A DNA stretch of 64,000 bases, from positions 4,083,525-4,147,524 of the forward strand of contig NC_037593.1 of NCBI RefSeq assembly GCF_003073045.1, read 5' to 3'. The DNA comes from Pomacea canaliculata (taxonomy: Eukaryota; Mollusca; Gastropoda; Architaenioglossa; Ampullariidae). Shown piece after piece: positions 26,767 through 35,065 of the stretch (its first letter is position 1; the number at the start of each line of letters is the position of its first letter). The notes beneath the pieces are model-generated. The model saw only the letters and a list, made by a program, of their open reading frames with translations, did no database searches and was not told the origin of the DNA. Position numbers and translations under genes: made by a program.

Positions 26767-26819
26767 TATAAATGAACTATTGTGATTAAAGTACTTTGGT
26801 AGGAACTTTAAAAGGGGAG

Positions 26820-27006
26820 TGGGGGTGGAATTGGTGTTTTATGCCGAGCAGCAGCAAAGGCCATATTCAGGCCAAGGCAGCTAGCCCTGTAAACAGATGC
26901 CGCCTGCAGAGAAAGAACAGTGTGCCTGAGACGAGAACTGGACCCAGGACAGCCAACCCTCACTGTACTGGTGACGCGCACTAATTGTTGCACCACCAGA
27001 CCGCCC
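26820..27006 (-). mobile_element. tRNA-derived SINE, copy in left duplication
   Basis: Read on the minus strand it starts GGGCGGTCTGGTGGTGCAAC, a tRNA-like 5' end with a box A. About 45 nt later comes CTGGGTCCAGTTCTCG, a degenerate box B. It then continues into an unrelated body. The same copy is present at 49,850-50,032 in the right duplicate, so it predates the duplication. Polymerase III function is unlikely given the decay of box B. Confidence 0.55.
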
Positions 27007-27146
27007 TCTTTAAAAGTGAGAAAACCTCATAAAATGTGGCTTTGATGGATGCTAATGAACTGTGGACATGAGAATAAGCGAATCTCTTCTACATAATGTA
27101 AAAAATGAAATAATATAAACAATGTAAAAGAACTTCCATGATCAAT

Positions 27147-27288
27147 CCAACATGCTGTCTTATCTCCCTTGTTTGGAAATATTCATGAGCAACATTTTGA
27201 ATCAGTTGACAGAGATTTTACATATTTTACATACCAAGTAAAGTTTCTAAGCCACTAACATGAGTTTTATTTAACAATAGTGTTAATA
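27147..27288. repeat. 142-bp direct repeat at the left edge of the transposon nest
   Basis: This stretch (CCAACATGCTGTC ... GTGTTAATA) is repeated almost exactly at 40,956-41,097. It is single and uninterrupted at about 50,178-50,311 in the right duplicate, where a 10-bp piece is missing. It therefore marks the target of the 13.67-kb nest. Confidence 0.9.
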
Positions 27289-27745
27289 GTGCCTTAACGT
27301 ATTAGATTATGTACGAGCGCACTATTGAAAAAGAAAACTTTGTTCGACAAATCACACCTAATAAGCATACATTAAATCTGTGTTGTACTAGAACACTGAT
27401 ATAAGCGTTTTACAACCCAATGTTTTTCGCACAGCACACGTGCGGCAAGCAGCAGAGAAAATTTCGCGCCGCGTGGAATCATGGGAGTACACGCATCAAC
27501 AAGAATAGGAAATATTTAGTTACGTAGCAAACATGTTTTATTAACTGCAAATGATTTTAAAATATTAAACCTAGTGATAAGAAAATCAATAAAAAAAAGT
27601 CTTTAAAAAGTTTTTTGTGAGGATTGTCAGTATCTACGCCGCCAAGATACGCGACTAAAATTTTGAGGTGTTTTAAAAAAAAAAATCGACATCAGCGGGC
27701 TTATGACGCGCAGTGATAGACGTTAACTTTTACATGTTTATAAAA

Positions 27746-27877
27746 CATTTATTTAACATTTTTGTTTTAAATGGTTTATTTTCTAACACTTTAAACATGT
27801 TTTAAACATGTTTCATTTTAAAATGTTTTTTGGTAAAAATGTTTCTAAAATGTTTCTTGTTTCCTCATTGGCTTAGC
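27746..27877 (+). promoter_or_regulatory. Shared AT-rich leader, copy 1, with CCAAT/E-box promoter downstream
   Basis: About 130 bp starting CATTTATTTAACATT and ending CCTCATTGGCTTAGC. It contains palindromic words (AACATGTT, CATTTTAAAATG). The inverted CCAAT box (ATTGG) is followed by an E-box, TCACGTGA, at 27,882-27,889, and by the dyad TCAACG-TAC-CGTTGA. The ATG of the basic protein follows at 27,934. Five more copies precede other modules of this family. Confidence 0.6.
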
Positions 27878-27933
27878 CTCGTCACGTGATATGACTATCA
27901 ACGTACCGTTGAGATACATGTAGTTCAGTGAAA

Positions 27934-28599
27934 ATGAGCAGGAAAAGACAAACGCGAAAACGCACCACAGGAAAGCGACCTCAGGCTCGAAAGATATATG
28001 AGCCTACAGATATTCAAGCGCTAAAGTCAAGGATTAAAAAACTTGAGCAGCAAGTTAAACTAAAAGAGGTGAAGCAGAAAAGACCTGGCAGAATTCAGCA
28101 AATGTTGACTGCAGCCGCAGCTACCGTTACACATTTGGCAACGACGATTAACAATAAAACGAAGTTATACTTCGGAGGAGGGAAAAGAGGAAGACGGCGA
28201 CGTGCTCAACACACTGCACGTGCAAAATGGAGCAGCCAGAACCAAGAGAACGACTCAGAAGAAAGAAGTTTACCACGAGGACAAGACAAAAGGCAACGTC
28301 CACATCAAAAGAAGCGCAACTGCAGCGGCGTCACCAAACTCGTTAAGCCATCGACCTGCGGAGAACTGGGGAAACAAAAAAAAATTATCACAAAAAGTAA
28401 AGGAAAGGGACCAATGAAAAGGAAGCTTTTACAAATGGGGATTAACGACATCAATAATATCCTCAGTTATACAACCTGTGCTGAATGTGACAATAATGGT
28501 TTGTTGTCATCAAGATTCAGCCAGAATTCTGATACGGAAATAGAAATGTGGTGTGACTCGTGCAGCTTCAGAGAAACATTCATTATCAATAATAACTAG
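27934..28599 (+). CDS. Basic coiled-coil/zinc-ribbon protein of a modular repeat family (full-length copy)
   Basis: A 221-residue uninterrupted frame begins at the ATG with context GAAAATGA. The N-terminus is very basic (MSRKRQTRKRTTGKR). Residues about 27-48 (DIQALKSRIKKLEQQVKLKE) have heptad leucine/isoleucine spacing typical of a short coiled coil. Next comes the LATTINNK motif, then YFGGGKRGRRRRA, a likely nuclear localisation or nucleic-acid-binding patch. The last third has KGKGPMKRK, GINDIN and a zinc ribbon with CAEC and CDSC pairs 21 residues apart. I do not recognise the family. The zinc ribbon loosely recalls those in front of Mutator-like transposase domains, but no catalytic domain follows. 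Partial and internally deleted relatives at 28,643-29,976 and 37,598-40,954 show it belongs to a mobile or amplified family. Some changes between diverged copies are conservative, which suggests past selection on the protein. Confidence 0.6.
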   Translation: MSRKRQTRKRTTGKRPQARKIYEPTDIQALKSRIKKLEQQVKLKEVKQKRPGRIQQMLTAAAATVTHLATTINNKTKLYFGGGKRGRRRRAQHTARAKWSSQNQENDSEERSLPRGQDKRQRPHQKKRNCSGVTKLVKPSTCGELGKQKKIITKSKGKGPMKRKLLQMGINDINNILSYTTCAECDNNGLLSSRFSQNSDTEIEMWCDSCSFRETFIINNN

Positions 28600-28642
28600 T
28601 TGATAAGATACACCTAACCCTAATATCCCCTGGATATTTCAG

Positions 28643-28832
28643 AAAATTTTAACTTCAGCCGCAGGTACCGTTACGCATTTGGCAACGACGATTAACAATA
28701 AAACGAAGTCATACTTCGGAGGGAAAAGAGGTAAAAAGCGACGTGCGAAACACGCTCCACGGGCGCGATGGGACCGCAAGAAGCAAGAGAACGATACAGC
28801 CAGTGACTCAGAGGAAAGTTTACCAGGACAGG
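28643..28832 (+). pseudogene. LATT-YFGG module, exon-like copy B
   Basis: This is the central module of the basic protein (LATTINNK, YFGGKRGKKRRA, then an acidic SDSEESLPG tail). It follows TATTTCAG, a splice-acceptor-like end, and stops at ACAGG|GTATTA, a donor-like start. The following 150 bp are TA- and GT-rich. It has no start codon of its own in a good context. The borders suggest that these copies keep an exon/intron layout that the 27,934 copy lacks. Confidence 0.5.
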
Positions 28833-28989
28833 GTATTATTATAGTTAATATTTATTATATTTATTATTATAGTTTTCTCTATTATAGTTGCGTGCGTGTG
28901 TGTGTGGATTGGGGGCGGGGACTTCATGTGTGCATTTCAATATGTGTGTGTGTGTGTGTGTTATACATGCTTGTCGGATTGGTTAAGCC

Positions 28990-29121
28990 CATTTATTTAA
29001 CAATTTTGTTTTAAATGGTTTATTTTCTAACACTTTAAACATGTTTTAAACATGTTTCATTTTAAAATGTTTTTTGGTAAAATTGTTTGTAAAATGTTTC
29101 TTGTTTCCTCATTGGCTTAGC
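28990..29121 (+). promoter_or_regulatory. Shared AT-rich leader, copy 2
   Basis: Same leader as at 27,746, joined here directly to GGTTAAGCC. It again leads through the CCAAT/CACGTG block to an ATG at 29,178. Confidence 0.6.
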
Positions 29122-29177
29122 CTCGTCACGTGATATGACTATCAACGTACCGTTGAGATACATGTAGTTCAGTGAAA

Positions 29178-29336
29178 ATGAGCAGGAAACGACAAACGCG
29201 AAAACGCACCACAACCTGTGCTGAATGTGACAATAATGGTTTGTCATCAAGATTCAGCCAGAATTCTGATACGGAAATAGAAATGTGGTGTGACTCGTGC
29301 ACCTTCAGAAAAACATTCATTTTCAATAGTACCTAG
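29178..29336 (+). CDS. 52-residue basic/zinc-ribbon microprotein (internally deleted copy)
   Basis: The first twelve codons of the family protein (MSRKRQTRKRTT) are joined in frame to the zinc ribbon (TCAECDNNGLSSRF ... CDSC) and end in FIFNST then TAG. About 170 codons of the middle are missing. The joint falls at a short shared ACA, so it is probably a microhomology deletion. The promoter-like leader is intact. The same joint occurs at 38,023-38,181, so this form has itself been copied. It is too short for ordinary gene finders. Whether it is translated cannot be seen. Confidence 0.4.
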   Translation: MSRKRQTRKRTTTCAECDNNGLSSRFSQNSDTEIEMWCDSCTFRKTFIFNST

Positions 29337-29379
29337 TTGATAAGATACACCTAACCCTAATATCCCCTGGATATTTCAG

Positions 29380-29569
29380 AAAATTTTAACTTCAGCCGCA
29401 GGTACCGTTACGCATTTGGCAACGACGATTAACAATAAAACGAAGTCATACTTCGGAGGGAAAAGAGGTAAAAAGCGACGTGCGAAACACGCTCCACGGG
29501 CGCGATGGGACCGCAAGAAGCAAGAGAACGATACAGCCAGTGACTCAGAGGAAAGTTTACCAGGACAGG
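29380..29569 (+). pseudogene. LATT-YFGG module, exon-like copy C
   Basis: Second tandem copy of the module at 28,643, 737 bp downstream and identical across the coding part. It has the same acceptor-like and donor-like borders. Confidence 0.5.
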
Positions 29570-29718
29570 GTATTATTATAGTTAATATTTATTATATTTA
29601 TTATTATAGTTTTCTCTATTATAGTTGCGTGCGTGTGTGTGTGGATTGGGGGCGGGGACTTCATGTGTGCATTTCAATGTGTGTGTGTGTTATACATGCT
29701 TGTCGGATTGGTAAAGCC

Positions 29719-29849
29719 CATTTATTTAACATTTTTGTTTTAAATGGTTTATTTCTAACACTTTAATCATGTTTTAATCATGTTTCATTTTAAATTGCTT
29801 TTTGGTAAAATTGTTTGTAAAATGTTTCGTGTTTCCTCATTGGCTTAGC
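29719..29849 (+). promoter_or_regulatory. Shared AT-rich leader, copy 3
   Basis: Leader copy that ends at CTTAGC but then continues with GGTGTTTAACGGC instead of the CCAAT/CACGTG downstream block. It precedes a diverged LATT-YFGG module. Confidence 0.55.
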
Positions 29850-29854
29850 GGTGT

Positions 29855-29976
29855 TTAACGGCAGCCGCAACTACTTTTTCAAAATTAGCAACGACATTGA
29901 ACACCAAACGGAAAAAATATTTTGGAGGTAGAAAGCGTGCAAGAAGGCGACGTGCGAAACTTGCTGCTATGATCTA
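29855..29976 (+). pseudogene. Diverged LATT-YFGG module ending in a stop (copy C')
   Basis: Reads LTAAATTFSKLATTLNTK, then YFGGRKRARRRRA and a stop (TAA at 29,974). Relative to the 27,934 copy, most changes are between similar residues, while LATT, YFGG and the arginine run are kept. There is no in-frame ATG, so it is an exon-like fragment. The word CAAAC at 29,905-29,909 is the uninterrupted version of the site filled by an LTR remnant at 39,575. Confidence 0.5.
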
Positions 29977-30375
29977 ACCCAGGGGTCTCAAAACGCGGCC
30001 CACATGAATTTTCAATTTTGAATTTTTTAAACAAAAACATTTTTGTGCGGCCCGCGGCCACGTCCGCGGTGTATATGTATGTTGTGCTTGGTGATTAAGT
30101 CCCGCGGTGAAAATTACCCCCGTTCACAAGCGAAATGAAAATAACACAAGGGAGGGAACTACTAAAACGTTCAGGAAATGTTCCACCATTATTCCCTCCC
30201 TTCAACTGGCAGTTTCCGTCTTGTGACAAAGAAAAAAATGTAAACATTGGTGAAGCGCCATTTTGAATAACCATATCGTTGGCGGTCACTCACTTTGACA
30301 TGGATATATACTTCAACAACCGCAAAGAGAAGAAAATAGTAAGTAATATTTAAATTGTAATGTATATTCTAATAA

Positions 30376-30786
30376 TGGCGGGTGACAAATGCCATCACCA
30401 ACAAGATACAGACATTCATCAACAAGTGTCTGCGCCGCATCTTTAATATCCGATGGCCTGAGAAGATCTCCAATGCGGACCTGTGGGAGAGAGCCAACCA
30501 AAACCCTGCCAGCCAAGACATCAAGAAGCGGAAGTGGGGCTGGATTGGCCACACTCTACGAAAGCCAGTCGGCAATTTAACGCGAAAGGCTCTGGGCTGG
30601 AACCCACAGGGATGGCGCAAGGTTGGGAGACCCAGACAGACGTGGAGGAGATCTGTCCACAGAGAGGCAGAGACAGCTGGCATGACATGGTGCCAACTGG
30701 AAAGAGACGCCCAGGACCGGGTCCGATGGCGGGGTGTGGTTGCGGCCCTTGTCCACTGGGGGCGTATAGGAAAGAAGAAGAAGAAG
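30376..30786 (+). mobile_element. 5'-truncated LINE 3' end with 12-bp target duplication
   Basis: The insert encodes the end of a LINE ORF2: FINKCLRRIFNIRWP, ISNADLWER, KWGWIGHTLRK and GRPRQTWRRS, followed by a (GAA)n tail. It is bounded by ATATTCTAATAA at 30,364-30,375 and 30,787-30,798, a clear target-site duplication. Such short-tandem tails are typical of RTE-like and related LINEs. It is only about 410 bp long, so it was dead on arrival. Confidence 0.85.
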
Positions 30787-30834
30787 ATATTCTAATAAAA
30801 CATATGTTTGTTTGGTACTTTATGTCTGTATATA

Positions 30835-31571
30835 CAGGTAGTCCTCGGGTTACGACGGTCTCGAGTTACGTCGTTTCGTGGTTACGACACTCATTCCCAC
30901 TTACAGCGACAGTGATAACAAAGCAACGTAATGGGCTGATTATTGAGATGGAAAGATTATTGGCGCTTTTGGTTGGAAGACCAAAGTCAACGCCGTATCC
31001 CTGTGAGTTTTATGGTTATTCAGGAGAAGGCTAGGCGACTGTTTGAGGCGTTGAAAAGAGAAAAGGGGGAAGGAAGTGAAAGTGAAGAATTTGTGGCGAG
31101 TATAGGGGTTGGTTTATGAGGTTTAAGGATCGTGCCAATTTCCATAACATTAAAGTGCAAGGTGAAGATGCTAGTGCTGATGAGAAAGCAGCAACTGAGT
31201 TTCCTAATGCATTGGCTAAGATAATTGAGGAGGGTGGTTACTGTGCTCAACAAGTGTTCACCGTGGATGAGACAGGCTTGTTTTGGAAACGTCTGCCTAA
31301 CCTAACACTGTTTATTACTGTTACAGCACTTACAGTACAGTATTTCAGTATTAAACGTACTGTACTACAATATTTTACTGTACTTATGTTTATTGATAAT
31401 TATGTAGGGTACTGTGTTAGGATAGGTGTTTGGATAGGCTAAGTGTTTGCAGTACTGTACTGTTATTATGATGGTACAGTACTGTATGAACGTATGATCC
31501 GACTTACGTCGAAATTCGGTTTACGACGCCGCGTTGAGAACGGATCCCCGTCGAAAGTCGAGGACTACCTG
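30835..31571 (+). mobile_element. Tigger/pogo-like element with internal deletion
   Basis: Terminal inverted repeats begin CAGGTAGTCCTCG at both ends (about 23 bp, imperfect further in) and are flanked by TA dinucleotides. Inside are scraps of a Tigger-type DDE transposase on the plus strand: GWFMRFKDRANFHNIKVQG, IIEEGGY and FTVDETGLFWKRLP, the last being the region of the first catalytic Asp. The total length of 737 bp against about 2.5 kb for full elements, with frameshifts, shows it is a non-autonomous relic. Confidence 0.85.
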
Positions 31572-31971
31572 TATTGTGTAAATCGAAATTTCACTCCCAG
31601 GCATTTGCTAGCCATTTTCCAAACAGGACGAGAGGTATCGTGGGAAAATGCAAAGAATTCCTGTTTAAACGTACCTCCTACGTATTTTAAGAAACACAGT
31701 TGTGTTCAGAAATGAATAAGCTATCTTATTTATTAAGTTTTACTTCTAAAAAATGATAGTTAAGAGTAACAAAATTTAAAAAGTGCTTCGCACCATAAGG
31801 TGCTAAGCGCGTTCAGGCGAGGGTCACGTGATGACACCTAGTGCGAAGCGTAAAGAAAGAGTTAAAGATACATATAATATTCTTGTTTCTGCTTTGTCAT
31901 CAGGTTTGTCAGTTGCGGAGGAGAGTTCATTGTTTACTCAACTTTACTGTAGTAGTGTAGTAGCCCTAAAA

Positions 31972-33266
31972 ATGTCATCGTCGTCCAAAAAGCGAAAAAT
32001 TGCGGATGAAAACAGGGTGTTCCAGGAGAAGTGGGAAAATTTATATTTTGTCACACAAGTGGGCGAGAAACTCAGCTGTATGATTTGCTTGCAGTGCATC
32101 TCTGTGCCCAAGGAATACAACATACGTAGACATTATGAAACATTGCATCGAGAACAGTATGCTGGACTGTCCGGCAAACTGGCGAGGAAAGTCCATCACT
32201 TGAAAGCATCTTTCAGCAAACAAAGAAACTTTTTTGCACGCATCAACACAGCAAGCGAAGATTCTGTGAAGGCAAGCTTTGTTGTTAGCGAGATGATAGC
32301 AAAGGCTTCGCGACCATTCACTGAAGGCCAGTTTGTAAAAGAGTGTATGCTACAGTCGTGTGAAATTATCTGCCCCGAGAAAAAGAAGCTCTTCGAAGGC
32401 ATAAGTTTGTCTGCGAACACATTTGCAAGCAGGATCACAGAGTCAGCGACAAATGTTCAACAGCAACTGACTGCCGCTGCAAAAGACTTTGTAACATATT
32501 CCATTGCACTGGACGAGTCTACTGGTGTAACACACACCGCATACTGTGCCGTTTTCATTCGTGGGGTCGACGAAAACTTGAACATTGTTGAAGAGCTATT
32601 GGACTTACTACCCATGAAAGGAACGACGACTGGACGTGATGTGTTTCAAGAACTGGAAGCTTGTATTGACAGGTGTGGGCTACCGTGGGAAAAACTTGTT
32701 TCAATGGCTACGGACGGTGCACCAGCAATGTGTTCAGAGAAGGTTGGTGTTGTTTGGATTAATGGTAGAGAAACGGAATCAGCTCAGCTTGGCGGGACCT
32801 TTTGCAGCCATACACTGCATTCTGCACCAAGAAGCACTCTGTGCCAAAAGTCTACAAATGAAGAACGTGATGGATGTTGTCGTGAAGACGGTGAACTTCA
32901 TACGTGCACGGGGTCTCAACCACAGACAGTTTGTGTCCTTTCTAGCTGATTTAGAAACGGAATACGGAGAGTTGCTGTATTATACGGAAGTCAGATGGTT
33001 GAGTCGTGGAAAAGTGCTGCAGAGATTTTTTGAACTGAGACGGGAAATAACATTGTTCATGGCAATGAAAGACAGAGACATACCTCAGCTCAGTGACCCA
33101 ATGTTTTTGTCGGATCTTGCTTTTCTTACTGACATCACGCAACATCTCAATACACTTAATTCACAACTACAGGGCTCAAAGCAGCTGATTGCCGTGATGT
33201 TTGACCGCATCAAATCATTCAGATGCAAGCTGACTTTGTGGGCAAGTGTTGGCCTTATTCCGAAAA
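31972..33266 (+). pseudogene. hAT transposase (GTF2IRD2/ZBED-like), frameshifted and 3'-truncated
   Basis: The frame starts MSSSSKKRKIADENRVF. A BED-type zinc finger follows, with CMIC and a later HYETLH. Then come IALDEST, with the first catalytic Asp, and TDGAPAM, with the second. Near 32,752 an extra T shifts the frame. The continuation GLMVEKRNQL ... HCILHQEALCAK ... EVRWLSRGKVL is in the next frame. The protein ends at the LTR of the Gypsy insertion at 33,267, so the C-terminal dimerisation region and third catalytic residue are missing. An in-frame upstream start at 31,828 exists, but the MSSSSKKRK start matches the family. It is not functional as it stands. Confidence 0.85.
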
Positions 33267-33409
33267 TGTAAAAATCCGTTAAAGGTTTAGTTCCGTTTTG
33301 GGTTAAATATACTTGGGCGGGAGCCTACAAGATGTCTCTTGTGCGTGGTCTGACTGGAGAGTTTATTGAATGCCACCTCTCATAATACCTACAAACCAAT
33401 AACACCACA
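33267..33409 (+). repeat. 5' LTR of the Gypsy element, followed by primer-binding site
   Basis: It begins TGTAAAAATCCG and ends ACACCACA, about 143 bp. It is followed at once by TGGTGTCAGAAGTGAGCAGC, a standard primer-binding site of this retrotransposon group. The 143-bp size is short but normal for Mag-like Gypsy elements. Confidence 0.7.
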
Positions 33410-33688
33410 TGGTGTCAGAAGTGAGCAGCAAAGTGCTAGCTATGTGATTTCTCCAGAAACTTTCAGGTGGGCAAGTTTTTTCCCATTTCGAAATATTGCG
33501 CAGTACGTTCCAGTTCGCAATGTGACATTTCTCGCAGCATGTCTTTAATAGTGTGCAGTTGGATGATTCAAAGTTTTGTGTACTCTACATAAGTTTTGAC
33601 TTGCGGTGCTTAGTACAAACATTCGTGTACGCCACTTCAAGAACGTTGGTTACTTCGTTTTTTGTTTTTTTTTGTGGACGCCAGCAAC

Positions 33689-34479
33689 ATGACAGAGACA
33701 CACCAGAGAAAACACTTCACTGCAAACGTTCCGGTTCCCTCAAAGCTGGATTTGTCTTCTAACATTGAAGTAAATTGGAAAAAATTTCTTCGTCGGTGGC
33801 AGAACTATGAGGTAGCTACGCGCCTTGATAAAAAGATTCAGCTTATCGTAGTGCAGTTCTATTAGCTTGCATTGGTGAGGACGCACAAGAAATCTACAAA
33901 GGATTATCCTTAGCAGAAGGGGAGAACAACAAAGATATCCAGACTGTCATCGACAAGTTCAGCGACTTTTGTTTGGGTAGCACACATGAGGTGTATGAGA
34001 GCTACAAGTTTCATAGCCGAAACCAAAACAAGGATGAGTCAGTTGATACTTACGTCACAGCTTTACGCAAGTAAGCAAAATCATGTGATTTCAAGGATGT
34101 TGACAGACTTGTGATCGGTGTTCAAGATGACAATTTGCGTGAAAAATTGTTGCAGAAGAAAACACTCAAGCTTCCAGAAGCAATAGAAATTTGCAGAGCT
34201 CATGAGACTTCCAAGACTCAAGCACACTCGATGTTGGTAAGCAACAGCGGGAGTACAGTTGAGAAAACCATCAACAAGATTCAGAAAGGTCAGCGAAAAG
34301 TTCCTTGCGGTATGAAGCCAGGCCTTCGGGGAAAACCAGAGACTAAGCCATGCTCTCGATGCGGAAAAGGTTCCCACAACAGAGATGGTTGTCCTGCAAA
34401 GAACGCTAAATGCAGAAAATGTTCCAAGATTGGTCACTACGCTGCAGTCTGTCGCTCTTCTGACTTCAGGTTCTTCTAA
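33689..34479 (+). pseudogene. Gypsy gag, frameshifted
   Basis: It starts at an ATG (MTETHQRKHFTANVP) with a capsid-like segment (NWKKFLRRWQNYEVA). The frame breaks near 33,860 and has a stop near 34,070. The nucleocapsid end carries two CCHC zinc knuckles, CSRCGKGSHNRDGC and CRKCSKIGHYAAVC, at about 34,350-34,455. These bind the element's RNA. Confidence 0.85.
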
Positions 34480-34858
34480 GATTCACGCAGTCGAAGAGGA
34501 AGAAGAAGCTTACATGGGTATGATTGTGGGCAGTTTGACAACAGATCCTTGGAAAGTCAGTCTCCTGATGGAAGACGCAGATAATGTGTTTAAGCTTGAC
34601 ACCGGAGCTGATGTTACCGTCGTACCTCAGACCGCAGTTCCAGCAGCCAAGCGACCATTGCAGAAAGTGCGCAAGAAACTGTATGGTCCAGGTCATGTTG
34701 AGATAGCTGTGGAAGGCATGTTCAAGGCAAAACTGACATACAAGAATGTCTCTACACTGCAAGATGTGTATGTCGTAAAAACACTTGAAGAACCATTGCT
34801 AGGTCGACCAGCCATTACAGCGTTGAAGTTGATTGAGAGAATCAACATAGTTATAGAG
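34440..34858 (+). pseudogene. Gypsy aspartic protease segment, interrupted by a MITE
   Basis: It contains the retropepsin active site LDTGADVTVVP and a downstream LLGRPAITALKL, the usual flap-to-C-terminal region. The frame runs into the MITE at 34,859. A separate uninterrupted copy of the last part lies at about 39,250-39,382. Confidence 0.85.
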
Positions 34859-35057
34859 CAGGGGTGGGCAATTAATTTTCCCAAGGGGCCGGATGAGAAA
34901 CTGGGATGGTTCTAGAGGGCCGGACTAATATAGTTAACTCAGTTTTACCCAATACTGTATATATAGTATATTTACTGGTGGGCGGCCAGCGGGCGGGCCG
35001 GTCAGAGACAGGAGGCGGGCCGGATCCGGCCCGCGGGCCGGCGTTTGCCCAGGTCTG
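34859..35057. mobile_element. 199-bp hAT-type MITE in the Gypsy pol gene
   Basis: The ends CAGGGGTGGGCAA and (complement) CAGACCTGGGCAA form imperfect terminal inverted repeats. An 8-bp target duplication, TTATAGAG, lies at 34,851-34,858 and 35,058-35,065. The interior is rich in GGCCGG. The duplicated Gypsy fragment at 39,366-39,373 has a single TTATAGAG, an empty site that confirms both borders. Confidence 0.95.
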
Positions 35058-35065
35058 TTATAGAG

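Larger units (their letters stand above)
24235..27288. repeat. Segmental duplication, left copy, part 1
   Basis: From the word CAAAGACCAC at 24,235 onward the sequence matches 48,716-50,311 at high identity, with scattered substitutions and one-base indels. It covers the end of the Ly6 coding exon, its 3' UTR and the sequence between the Ly6 and COQ5 genes. Two insertions are present here and absent from the right copy: one at 25,337-26,766 and the large transposon nest after 27,288. The homology resumes at 40,956. Confidence 0.9.
28600..29336 (+). repeat. 737-bp tandem duplication unit, first copy
   Basis: The sequence from the stop of the full-length copy through the 52-residue microprotein is repeated with a 737-bp period from 29,337 onward. 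The segment encoding LATTINNK...YFGGKRGKK is identical at 28,679 and 29,416. Each copy has the spacer TTGATAAGATACACCTAACC, the LATT-YFGG module, a GT-rich stretch and a new leader. Confidence 0.85.
29980..33266 (+). mobile_element. hAT transposon, right end lost, with two nested insertions
   Basis: The left terminus CAGGGGTCTCAAAACGCGGC starts at 29,980, next to a possible 8-bp target ATCTAACC. This is the terminus type of hAT elements whose transposase resembles vertebrate GTF2IRD2/ZBED proteins. A LINE tail (30,376-30,786) and a Tigger-like element (30,835-31,571) sit in the 5' non-coding part. The transposase frame follows from 31,972. The element is cut at 33,266 by the LTR of a Gypsy element, and no remainder is found on the other side. 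Confidence 0.8.

Noticed and set aside
26820..27006. tRNA gene on the minus strand
   Set aside because: Box B is degenerate, there is no cloverleaf, and it continues into a SINE body; duplicated with its surroundings.
27934..28599. Host bZIP-type transcription factor
   Set aside because: The basic region and coiled coil are suggestive, but the sequence occurs in multiple rearranged copies with a shared repeat leader, and the bZIP Asn/Arg signature is absent.
28610..28630. Telomere-like CCTAACCCTAATATCCC
   Set aside because: Only about two units, found in the spacer of each modular copy; not a telomeric array.
29126..29326. 66-codon minus-strand frame, repeated at 37,971-38,171
   Set aside because: Exactly antisense to the 52-residue zinc-ribbon microprotein; identical because the repeats are identical.
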